Of a DNA stretch of 64,000 nt, positions 24,156-35,522 are shown one piece after another; position 1 is the first letter of the stretch; the number at the start of each line of letters is the position of its first letter. The stretch spans positions 10,864,195 through 10,928,194 of the forward strand of contig NC_086384.1 of NCBI RefSeq assembly GCF_036588685.1, in the 5' to 3' direction. The stretch comes from Mytilus trossulus. Lineage: Eukaryota; Mollusca; Bivalvia; Mytilida; Mytilidae. The position numbers and the translations under genes were made by a program. Under the pieces are notes generated by a model. It had not been told where the DNA came from. It worked only from the letters and a program-made list of their open reading frames with translations, and searched no databases.

Positions 24156-24382
24156 TACTTAAATATAAATCAACGTGCAGACATCTTTCACATTCCAGTA
24201 TTTCACATCTAATAATGATCGATATTCTTTACAAAGCACAAACCTGTCGTCATTCACCTTTTTTAAAAAAGCTCACCAAACTTATTTTTATTCAACAGCC
24301 TTATTCAGAAAGGATATAGTTGCAATACTGTCATCAGCTCACTGAAGCTGGTATTTATATGGATTTGATATTCACTCATGAG

Positions 24383-25323
24383 TAGTCCAGTCAAACTAAG
24401 ATTTAACCTTAAACTAATTGCAACAGAAAATGTTTTAGTTTTAATCTATAGCAATATGCCCTTTATATACACAGAAAAAAGTCCAATAAAATCTAACTTG
24501 AGGAAAACTCAAAACCAGCATTTTTAAATTTCCTATGGAAATTAACATTGGAAGGGGAGATAACTCTTGTAAAAATGAGTCTTTTTTGGTCAGATTTTTG
24601 TTGTTTTTCTTGAAATTTATGTGAAGTATGATACTTTGATGGGGTTATAAGTTGGAATTGGACTAAATTATATAATCTCCTGCTCATGAAATGTACAAAA
24701 CTGAAGTTTTATGGGTAGTATTATTCTTTTTGTGCATTTTTCGTTCAAGAAATTGCTAATTTGAAGCTTTGTGACCATTTAAAAAAAATAATGTGAAAAT
24801 TTGGTATTGTTTATATCTGTATGTTATATATTTTCAGCAACTTACTTATCTAAAGAAACTTTAAACCACAAAAAGAAGAATACATGCTTAATCATTTTGA
24901 TTAAATTTTAGATTCTTTACATTGGCATGTTGAAAAATTCATTAAATGGCCAACTAATATATTACGAAATCTAGATTTTAGCTAGATAAAAGATATGAAA
25001 ACACCTTTAGAGTTGTTTGTTAGACTCTAAAGACAGCTAAAAAACCAAGAATCAATACATTCTGATGAATAGAAGCAGTAAAGTTATAATTTTGTATTAA
25101 TTTTTATTAATATTTCTGCCTTTTTGCAAGAGTTATCTCCCTGTTCAATGCAAATCTCCATAGGAATTTTGAATAGTGATTTTTTTAGTCTTCCTCACGT
25201 TAGATTTAATGGGACTTTTTTCTGTGTATATTTGGGGTATAATGCTTAAGATTGAAACTTTAAAATCTTCTGTTGCAATTACTTTCAGGTAAGGGTCGAA
25301 TTTATGCTAGATTGACTGGACTA
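24383..25323. mobile_element. 941 bp MITE, TAGTCCAG termini, 3 bp TSD (GAG)
   Basis: Both ends read TAGTCCAGTCAA inward and are flanked by GAG (24380-24382 and 25324-25326). The inverted repeats extend about 200 bases with indels, sharing AATTGCAACAGAA and TATACACAGAAAAAAGTCC. There is no coding capacity. The same tip and the same AATTGCAACAGAA subterminal block end the 6.2 kb Academ-like element at 41138-47304, which also has a 3 bp duplication. It is therefore probably a non-autonomous relative of that element. Confidence 0.75.
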
Positions 25324-25589
25324 GAGGTCTTTGCACGTGTTTCGCTGATTATGGTACCGAGGTTTCCTTCGTTGTTGAAAATGTCACAGATAACAAGTAG
25401 GAATGCAACAAAACCACAATTACGGACAACAGGATACAATATTTGTGCTTCATCCGAAAATCAGGCACAGACAGGTATTATCTGAACAGATATCCCTTTC
25501 GACAACTACGCTGTACAAAAAATCAATACTTGACAATCAACTTGATGATGGTTAATATGAGGAGTCCTTTTTAAGTTTTAAAATACAGT

Positions 25590-25990
25590 GGATCCATTTA
25601 TTTTCGTGAGTATCAATTTTCGTGGATAGCTGAAAACTTGCATATTCGTGGATATCTGATTTCACAGTAGTGAATGCTCCAATACACAAAAAATTTAAAA
25701 CTACACGTTTAATAATTTATTGCGTGCGAAGTGCTGTTCTGGATTTACCTTCATCAGGAACGCTCAAAGTCAAACATTTGACATCCTTGGATTTACCGAA
25801 ACTGTTGAAGAGCTATATGTCAAAAATACCTAAAATTAATAGCCAAATCCATATAAAGTCAACTTTGCCGGAGGGATTTGAAAGCTTAGTTTCTTAAGAA
25901 TTTCAAAATGTATATTCGGAGAATTTTAGGAAAGCTTGATAAATCATGTCAGTACCGAAGTACTGACTACTGAGCTGATGATACCCTACC
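25590..25990 (+). repeat. Dispersed repeat R4
   Basis: Contains GTGCGAAGTGCTGTTCTGGA and ATGTCAAAAATACCTAAAAT, and an end block (CAGTACCGAAGTACTGACTA) that recalls the end block of the left array units (8205, 9500). A short piece recurs at 54520-54560. The 75-codon frame inside it is not called. Confidence 0.5.
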
Positions 25991-26530
25991 ACAACAGTAT
26001 TGTCAATCAAGGTTTGGTTACTTAGATAATACATACCGAAATGCAATCAATATACAACCATATTAGATATGATGCTTATGTGTTATTCTTTTGATACAAT
26101 AAATAGATTGATTGGAAAAAAATATCTTGGAAAAAAGTCATCATCATGAATTTTCTACAATGTGAAAAAAAGAAAATGTAAAAGAAATTTAAGGAGCGTA
26201 AAATAGAAAGAATTTGACAACATATACTGGAACCCCGTACAAAGGGAAAAAAATGAAAGATGCACTCAAAAACAAAATCAAGGGAACACAGATACTTATA
26301 TTGGCTTATGACTAATGGAAAATGATCTTTGTCATGCTTCGTTAAGCTGAACTTAGCTTGGGAAGTTAAAGAAATTGAAAAATTGAATCAGATAAATGTG
26401 ACAGTAATTTCCCAAATTAGGTAGGAAGATACAAATCAATGATACAAACAGAAACTGAACTCAAAAATAGCGAGTTCGCTTGGGTCGAAAGGTAAGCGTG
26501 TCCTGGTATGCATGCAATGTCCGTCATTTC
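25991..26530. other. No gene recognised
   Basis: A+T-rich; only short frames. Confidence 0.45.
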
Positions 26531-26534
26531 ACAC

Positions 26535-26770
26535 TCAGTAAATAAAGGCAACAGTAGTATACCGCTGTTCAAAACTCATAAATCCATGGACAAAAAACTA
26601 AATCGGGGTAACAAACTAAAACCTAGGAAAACGCATTAAATATAAGAGGAGAACAACAACACACACTGAAATGTAACACACACAGAAACGGACCAAGCAT
26701 CAGACAAAATCCTAAGAGAATAACAAATATAACATCAAAACCAAATACATGAGTAAAAATGTCACGCTCG
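26535..26770 (+). repeat. Dispersed repeat R1
   Basis: Uninterrupted R1 copy from GGCAACAGTAGTATACCGCT to the AATGTAACACACACAGAAAC block; compare 5263-6200 and the reverse copy at 51615-51840. Confidence 0.6.
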
Positions 26771-27119
26771 GAAATAAAACACAGTTGGTAAAATTACATA
26801 TCGGATGACTGTTTGGTTATCAAAGTTCAAACCAATTTATCGATTATCAGACTTATGTATTCAACCAATCAAAATTTGTCAAATTGAATAAAAATGGATC
26901 GATTTCTAAGGATCAATTTTTCACAAACATACAGAAATTACTGACTTATTATTTTTTTTATTTTATATGGAATGAAGTATTTAAAATTCATGTGATACAT
27001 TTTATTGATTATACATGTTCCTGTTTAGAACAATGTTCATACAATTTGTTTCATTTTTTAAAGAATACCATTAACATAATATCTATAACTAAAATTTAAA
27101 AAAAAGGTCGTGATTATAT

Positions 27120-29110
27120 CAAAGTGCTTTAAAGTATATAATTGTTATGATTACTATAGTCAAGTTTCCTTTTTGCATAATTTAAGTAATTAACATGATA
27201 ATAATGACAAGATCTGTAATATCAAATTAATACAAGAATTCTTCTTTTGCGATAGCAGACTTATCTAACAAAAAACAAAAGTGTCCATTAAGAATTTTTT
27301 ATAAGGTTTCTCCTAAATTATACATTAGTATTAGATTTATTACCGGTTTGTAGATTTCCAAAGTGGCACAACAACAAATATCACGATGACCCTACAATTC
27401 AAATACATATTATATAATTGATGGTTGATTACACAAAGGATATTTCCAACTAGCTGTTTATTATTGTAAAGTATGACAAAGGTATAGAATGATTTGTTGA
27501 TTTTTTTGTTTTTATCAATCTTAGAATGCTGTTTGTGAACAATTATTGTACTACATAACTAGTTCATAATCATGAAATAGCAGACCCCTTATATTTCTTA
27601 GTTTACAAAAAAAAATCGCGGTATCATCAGATTGGCTCCAAATTGCTTTTCAATAGTGTCAGTTTTTTACTAACTATAGTGTAACACGTTTTTACATAAT
27701 GAAATTTGTGAAAATCAGAAAGGAATGCATATGGATAAGTCCCTAAAATTATGTATAACGATGCGTGAACATAAAACAGACATAATAGGTAAAATAGTCA
27801 AAATATGGTTACAGTAGTCATCACTGTGTTACAATCTCAAAACAAACAAGCACAAAAAGCATCTATCAAATTAAAAACATATTTATTGTTTCATGTAAAG
27901 CTTTAATTCCTTGTCCATGTTCTTTTTGGTTTACATTGAGTTTAGTAGATCTTTATATTGTTACATATATCAATATAATTATACTTTTGAATTGTATAAG
28001 GCATATTCGTCGAAAACCCTCAACTAATGATAATGCTGTGTTGATTACTCAAGATTATTACGTATTATGGACAGTTAGTGCAAGAATGTCACTTGTAAAA
28101 AGTAAAGTAACAAAATAAACGAACTCCAAGGGAATTTCAATATGACTAATGGTAAATATTGTAAATTTTTAAATATTTTATTTGATCTAGTATAGCCATT
28201 TATTAAATTGTATATAGGAACGGGACATAATTATTATAAGCAAAGCCTTACACACAAATAATAATTGTTCATCTTTAAAACGTTTGTACATTACTTTTAG
28301 TAGGACGAAATATTTTTTTTAAGTAATGCGTTGTCTCATAATTAAATATAAATGTCAATTCCTCAAATGCTACTACTTCTGCAGTTTTTTAATTGCATCA
28401 AAATAGTCTTGAAGCTTGAGACAAATACGTTTGACAAAAACAAATGTCAATTTTACTACAATGCGTATTATGCTCCAAAATATATGAAAATGCAAAACAT
28501 AAAAAAAAAACACTAAGCCAAAAAGAACCTATAGTAAAGTGAAATATGGACACGGAATCGGAGCTATGCGTGTCAAACAGTATAATTGTGATCAAATATG
28601 TTGAACGATCAAGATAATTTGTGCATTCTGACCACGGAACTTACTAGGTTGAATTGTAGTCTGGAGATAAAGTCAATGATAATTACAAACACGATGTAAG
28701 TTAGATAACATTAATTGTGAATATTACTTGAATCCTACATTGTACAACAACTTTAGTTTTCTATGTTGTGTCTTCTGTACTATTATTGTCTGTTTGTCCT
28801 TTTTGTTTTTAGCCATGGCATTGTCACTTAATTTTCTATCTATGAGTTTGACTGTCCCTTTGTTATGTTTCGCTATCTTTATCAGTTTATGCACTGCACA
28901 TTTTGTTAAGTTGTTTTCTATTCGATGATAAAGATTTTTTTTATATAAATTACCCGAAATCATTATTTTAAAGTGTTGACATCTGAACAGCACTCAATAT
29001 TTAAAGTACTATGTCCACAGTAAAGAGATACAGTTGGTGATAAGATGCATTTATTGAATTTGTGTTTTCCGTTTTATAAAGCAATGTACTTATAACTGCG
29101 ATCTCCGACG
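27120..29110 (+). repeat. Segmental duplication B, with R2 copy at 28740-28930
   Basis: Partner of 18030-22930. Blocks keep the same order and orientation but lack the SINE and DIRS-like insertions of copy A. R2 (TTTTTGTTTTTAGCCATGGC, 28799) is an insertion private to this copy. No conserved frame is shared between the two copies, so no gene is called. The frames at 27936-28118 and 28724-28993 are considered chance. Confidence 0.6.
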
Positions 29111-31165
29111 TAAAACTATGTATTTACTGCTTTAAAGTTGCAATTAAAATAAGAAATGTATAATTACTATTACATTTGTACTTCATGAGTATTGATATGT
29201 CAATAAATGGTAACAAGACGATGATATGGACCCATTCGAAATATTACTTGCCCTCTTTATATAAAGTACACTTTCATATGAAACAATATAATTTAGATAA
29301 AAAAATTCCGCAATGTTTAATTAGGTGAAGTGTGTGTTTTTTTTGTAATATTATATAATGTTTTTTAGTAATATATAAAAACAAAATCAAATCAAAAATT
29401 CAAAGATAAATTTGTGAACTCACAAAATGTTAAATGCAAGAATGTTTGAGTGCTCTAAACTATAATCATATTGTCTGATAATTGTTGCAGACCATATCAT
29501 CAATTATTCCATATGATATAACAGAGAACGTGTTGCATTGCCGGTGTTCATTATTACATAAAATGTTGTATTAGATACGATAATGCACATTTAGTATTTA
29601 AATGGAAAACTTGACATGGAGAATAATGTAATGGAAGCAGAACTCTGTCGGAATGTGGCAAATATATGATCAAAATCATTACACTGACATAACATGGTTT
29701 TGTGATCTAAGAACAAAATATTGTAAAGATGTTATATTTCCTTATTGAAGACTCTTGTTGTTTTGCACCTTTAACTCTTGTTGTTTTGCACCTCCAAGCC
29801 TTCCGATGTCTAAGAGTCAGATATCATGTTCGGGTACAGAAGTAACGATTTTATTTTGAACATAAATACCGTGGTTGTGGATCATTGAATTCTTTCTTCA
29901 ACTGATTCAATTGAAATATCATGCCGATATTCACCCAAAGGAATAAACCTCTTCTGCATTTTTCCTTAACAGCCTGTTAGTCCAATCTATCTTTCCCCCC
30001 TTTGTTTTCCCTCTGTCTCATGTTAATGTTTTAACGTACATATGCCTTTATTTCGATTTCATTAAGATTTAAATGAACAAAGCATGTTATCGCATATTGT
30101 TTTGCCTTAATCCTAACTAGCATCACACGCAATGATTTAGAGCTAACGAGTCTGCCAGTCAGAGAAATGAGATCTGTCTTTTTTCAAGGAAATCTAAGAA
30201 AAGGAGAAATGCCAAATATCATATCCAACTATAGCAGTCATCACGTGACTTTTGTGACGTCACACATCACCCGTATCAAGCCCAAGTAAATTGTATAGAA
30301 ATGCATAGGGGCTTTCTGGAATCGATGAAACACATTACTTTAAGTTCATGATACTAAAAGTGTGGGTCTTTGTAGTAATTCCTCATATATTTAGAAATAT
30401 AAATATTCCTTTTGGAATAGTTTAAATTTTGATCTTCTCCCTTCCAAATGCCTTTGAAAATTTGTCTTGTTGCCTCGATAGTTCACACTGTTAAATCATA
30501 CAACTACGATAAATATTGGATTTTCTGTCGTCTCTAACCTTAAATTGCGATTTAAACAAAACAGATGGAATAATTGAGGGTCTTTGTGCTTATTATTATA
30601 TTCATAAATATTTGAAATATCGTATATAGAATAGTTTAATTTTCTATTATGTCCCTTCCAAATTGATTTGAAAATAAGCTATTTTCAGAAAATCTGCTAT
30701 TATTTTTCAAGATGGCGACCAGATTGACAGCGTGGGGCGACATGGTAAAAATATTATTTGTACGATTTTTACTATGAAAATTAAATAACTGTTGGATGCT
30801 CGCGTTTTCATTCATTGTCTTACCTTAAAGCAGCATGTAATCGAACATTGGTTCCTTTTTATCAAGCTTAAACATGCTGTTGTTATTTTTATAAAATTTT
30901 GAAAAATGGCGAACAAATAATTTTCAAACGTAGAGGATGTTCGACACTTATTTTGTTAATGCACATAATTCAATTTATTTTCTCTGTTTATATTGCAATT
31001 AAATATGACACGGTATTGTAACTATAAGAATAGCCTTAGACATAGCAAGATTAAGGAGATATTAATTAAGTCATAACATCAACGTGATCAAAGAAAACAA
31101 ACATGGCACCTAATCACGATGTAAGTTTTGACAATACCCATGTAGATGCATGTTTTGACAATACC
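29111..31165. other. No gene recognised; weak local duplications
   Basis: ACTCTTGTTGTTTTGCACCT occurs twice in tandem (29751-29792). A diverged tandem repeat of about 230 bases covers 30355-30460 and 30580-30690, sharing GGTCTTTGT, GAATAGTTTAA and CCCTTCCAAAT. Near 31112 and 31147 a short TTTTGACAATACC block is duplicated next to the left end of the 7 kb element. Confidence 0.45.
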
Positions 31166-31211
31166 TACAGTTGGGTGCAGACCAAGCATTACATGTAGAC
31201 GGGCCGAAAAA

Positions 31212-31495
31212 GTTAACGCGGCGTTAACTCGCGTGCACTTCATGTAAACGCCGCGTTAACTGTGCGTTAACTCCGAAATTGCAGTAGACATTAAAAGTAA
31301 ACGGGCGTTTACTTTCGCGTTTACCTCCGCGTTAACGCAAAAACGGCGCGTCTTCTAATTTTTTAAAGAGTAAACGGGCGTTTACTTTCCCGTTTACCTC
31401 CGCGTTAACGCGGAAAACTGCGCGTCCTCTATTATAACTAAATAAGTAAACGCGCGTTTACTGTTTGTAGTAAACGCCCGTTAACGCAGATTGTC
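31212..31495. repeat. Left subterminal palindrome array
   Basis: Contains GTTAACGCGGCGTTAAC (31212) and AGTAAACGGGCGTTTACT (31296 and 31369, the latter two in a direct repeat of about 73 bases), with further GTAAACGCGCGTTTAC-type units. These are candidate binding sites for a transposase or another DNA-binding protein. Confidence 0.7.
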
Positions 31496-33592
31496 ATCGT
31501 AACCTGGATACACTGACCTATAATATGAAATGATAAGGAACATCAAAATTAATTGACCAACTAGTCATTTCCGCTTGACACATTGACGATTACGGTTATT
31601 TAAAAATGTCACACATTTGTATTTAATTAAACAATAATTATATTAAATTTCTTGTTCTTCGCTAATAATAGTTTAAGTATGTTTCTTCAAATACATGTAA
31701 TTTAATCCTCACCAAAATCAAACAGTTTTCTCATCTTAGACAGACTGACTCAAAAAACAAAATTATTTGATATCATTAACAAAAACTGACAATATTTACC
31801 CTTTAACAAGTTATCTTATTCTATATAGAAGTAATTCAGTTATATTTTTATGCCATAGTTGACCATATAATACAATTGACAGCAATTTTTGTACGTGTCT
31901 GAAGGCCATAACCTCTTTTTATTTAAAATATTGAATAGTAAACAAAATTCAGTAGTTTTCAAACATCATACTAACTCGTAATATATAATTATTTGTTCGC
32001 AACAACAAAAACTGACCATATAAGTAATTTATTATGTAAATCTATATAGCCGGCATAGTAAATGAGTTATATTTTGATATAACAATTGATCGTATAATAA
32101 AAAAGGTAGCAATATTTAAATGTTATGACTAAAAAATTGTGTTCGCATCAACTAAGAGTGCCCGCATGTCCTTTTTTTATTCAAAATATTGAATCGTTAA
32201 CAAAATTCAATAGTTTTCATATCTCAGACTGACTCATATAATAAAATTATTTGTCGCAACAACCAAAATGGACCATATAAGCATTTTATTATGTAAATCT
32301 ATATAGCCGCATAGTAAATGAGTTATATTTTCATGTAAGGATTGATTGTATAATAAAATAGGTAGCAATATTTGAATATTATGACTAAAAAAATTTGTTC
32401 GCATCAATTTAGAGTGCCAGCATGTCCCTTTTTATTCAAAATATTGTATCGTAAACAAAATTCAGTAGTTTTCATACCTCAGACTGACTCATATAATAAA
32501 ATTATTTGTCGCAACAACCAAAATGGACCATATAAGCATTTTATTATGTAAATCTATATAGCCGCATAGTAAATGAGTTATATTTTCATGTAAGGATTGA
32601 TTGTATAATAAAATAGGTAGCAATATTTGAATATTATGACTAAAAAATTTTGTTCGCATCAATTTAAAGTGCCAGCATGTCCTTTTTTTATTCAAAATAT
32701 TGAATCGTTAACAAAATTCAATAGTTTTCATATCTCAGACTGACTCATATAATAAAATTATTTGTCGCAACAACCAAAATGGACCATATAAGCATTTTAT
32801 TATGTAAATCTATATAGCCGCATAGAAATGAGTTATATTTTCATGTAAGGATTGATTGTATAATAAAATAGGTAGCAATATTTGAATATTATGACTAAAA
32901 AAATTTGTTCGCATCAATTTAGAGTGCCAGCATGTCCCTTTTTATTCAAAATATTGCATCAAAAACAAAATTCAGTAGTTTTCATACCTCAGACTGACTC
33001 ATATAATAAAATTATTTGTCGCAACAACCAAAATGGACCATATAAGCATTTTATTATGTAAATCTATATAGCCGCATAGAAATGAGTTATATTTTCATGT
33101 AAGGATTGATTGTATAATAAAATAGGTAGCAATATTTAAATATTATGACTAAAAAAAATTTTTCGCATCAATTTAGAGTGCCATCATGTCCCTTTTTTAT
33201 TCAAAATATTGCATCGTAAACAAAATTCAGTAGTTTTCATACCTCAGACTGACTCATATATATAAAATTATTTGTCAGCAACAACCAAAACTGACCATAT
33301 AAACATTCTATCATGTAAATCTTTATAGCCATATGGTAAATGAGTTATATTTTTATGTTATGATTGATTGTATTATATAAAAGGTAGCAAAATTTGAATA
33401 TTATGACTACAAATAATTGGTTCCCATCAATTAAGAGTGCCAGCATGTACTTTTTTATACAAATTATTGAATCGTAAACCAATTTGTGTAGTTTTCATAC
33501 CTCAGACTGACTCATATAATAAAATTATTTGTCCGCAACAACCAAAACTTTCCATATACGCACTTTATTATATAAGTCTATATAGCCATATG

Positions 33593-34882
33593 TATTGGCT
33601 TCCGAAGCTACACAAAACCCCTTACAAATATAGATTTATTTCGTCTTCAAGCCATTGTTCAACTACTAAATTGTCTATTATTCTTACCAGCACACTTGGT
33701 ACAATTAAAAACCTTATAATAAATTGTTCAAATAAGGCCTTCGAAAATAGTGGAATAAATTACTTTTGGAGTGTCAAGAACTCGTTGGAAGTACTTGATA
33801 AATTGCATGCTTATATTGGTGATTTTGAATCTGTTCAAAGTTTTGATTTTTCTACCCTGTATACCACATTGCCTCACATTCTCATTAAGAAAAAATTCAC
33901 ACATCTAATTAAATGGGCATTCAAAAAATCAGAATGTGAATATATATGTTCAAACTCTTTTAGGTCATTTTTTAGTTGCAATAAACAAAAAAACTATGTT
34001 AATTGGACATGCTTTGATACTATACATGCCCTTGAATTTTTACTAGATAACATTTTTGTTCGCTTTGGGGATTCCGTATATCGTCAGATTATCGGAATTC
34101 CAATGGGGACTAACTGTGCACCACTTATTGCGGACCTCTTTTTGTATTGTTACGAGTTACAATTTATGACAAAAATAAGCAAAGACCCATCAAAACAACA
34201 TCTGATAAACAAATTTAATAATACTTTTAGATATTTGGATGATATTTTGGCTCTCAATAATGACGACTTCAGTATGTATATTAATGAAATTTATCCTGGT
34301 GAACTCACTTTAAATAAAGCTAATACTAACAACGACCACTGCCCTTTCCTCGATCTTGATATCTATATCACTAACGGAAAGCTGAATACTAAAATTTATG
34401 ATAAAAGGGATGATTTTTCATTTCCTATCGTTAATTATCCGTTTTTAGATGGTGACGTTCCCTTGTCACCATCTTACGGTGTTTATATATCTCAACTTGT
34501 ACGATTCGCTCGTGTATGTAACAATGTCTTAGATTTTAACGAGAGAAATTTATGTATTACTGAAAAATTATTACACCAGGGTTTTCGATATCACAAACTA
34601 GTCAAAACATTTACTAAATTTTATCATCGGTATAAAGACATCATTCGTAAATATAGCTCAACATGCAGACTTTTTATACGTTCAGGTATTTCACATCCAA
34701 TTTTTTATGGAAATATTCTTTATAAAGCACAAAGGTGTCAGTATTCACCTCATAAACTTACAAAACCTTTGAATAGACTTATTAAGAAGGGATATAATTA
34801 CGATACTGTTGTCAAGTCATTAAAGATTGCATATTTTGGCGTTAATATTGAGTCACTGATGAGGTCTTTGCGTCGGAACTAA
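33593..34882 (+). pseudogene. Penelope-like reverse transcriptase (5'-truncated)
   Basis: An uninterrupted 429-codon RT segment with no frameshift, so a young insertion. Motifs in order: YWLPKLHK at the truncation point, RFISSSSHCSTTKLS, the finger/palm segment FDFSTLYTTLP, GIPMGTNCAPLIADLF (near 34096), catalytic RYLDDIL (34229-34249), FLDLDIYI, and a basic C-terminus ending SLRRN. The LPKLHK and GxxMGxxxAP motifs and the RT layout fit Penelope-like retroelements. No GIY-YIG endonuclease follows the RT, which fits the types with an N-terminal endonuclease (Naiad-like) or without one. The open frame extends upstream to an ATG at 33437, but those 52 codons are satellite DNA, so the copy has no native start. 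Confidence 0.75.
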
Positions 34883-35522
34883 ACACATTTATTCTAAAAA
34901 CAGTTGTTGGCATGACACGGGTTATGTTCTTCTCATATATGTTATGATGGTATGATACTAAACCCCTTACGGGAAGGATTGTGCCTGATGTTCATATGAT
35001 GAAATCATAATCTTTCAGTCAGTTTAATTGAAGTCTGGAGCTGGCATGTCAGTTAACTGCTAGTAGTCTGTTGTTATTTATGTATTATTGTCATTTTGTT
35101 TATTTTCTTTGGTTACATCTTCTGACATCAGACTCGGACTTCTCTTGAACTGAATTTTAATGTGCGTATTGTTATGCTTTTACTTTTCTACACTGGTTAG
35201 AGGTATAGGGGGAGGGTTGAGATCTCACAAACATGTTTAACCCCGCCGCATTTTTGCGCCTGTCCCAAGTCAGGAGCCTCTGGCCTTTGTTAGTCTTGTA
35301 TTATTTAAATTTTAGTTTCTTGTGTACAATTTGGAAATTAGTATGGCGTTCATTATCACTGAACTAGTATATATTTGTTTAGGGGCCAGCTGAAGGACGC
35401 CTCCAGGTGCGGGAATTTCTCGCTACATTGAAGACCTGTTGGTGACCTTCTGCTGTTGTGTTTTTTTATTTTGGTCGGGTTGTTGTCTCTTTGACACATT
35501 CCCCATTTCCATTCTCAATTTT
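33593..35522 (+). mobile_element. Penelope-like element, 5'-truncated, inserted in a satellite monomer
   Basis: The element interrupts one monomer of the 255 bp satellite, with a 5 bp duplication ATATG (33588-33592 and 35523-35527). Neighbouring monomers supply the empty site (TATAGCCATATGGTAAATGA near 36278). It contains an RT frame and a 640-base 3' UTR whose end recurs at 17155, 39126, 39310 and 45861. It is truncated at the 5' end, losing everything before the YWLPKLHK motif. Confidence 0.8.
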
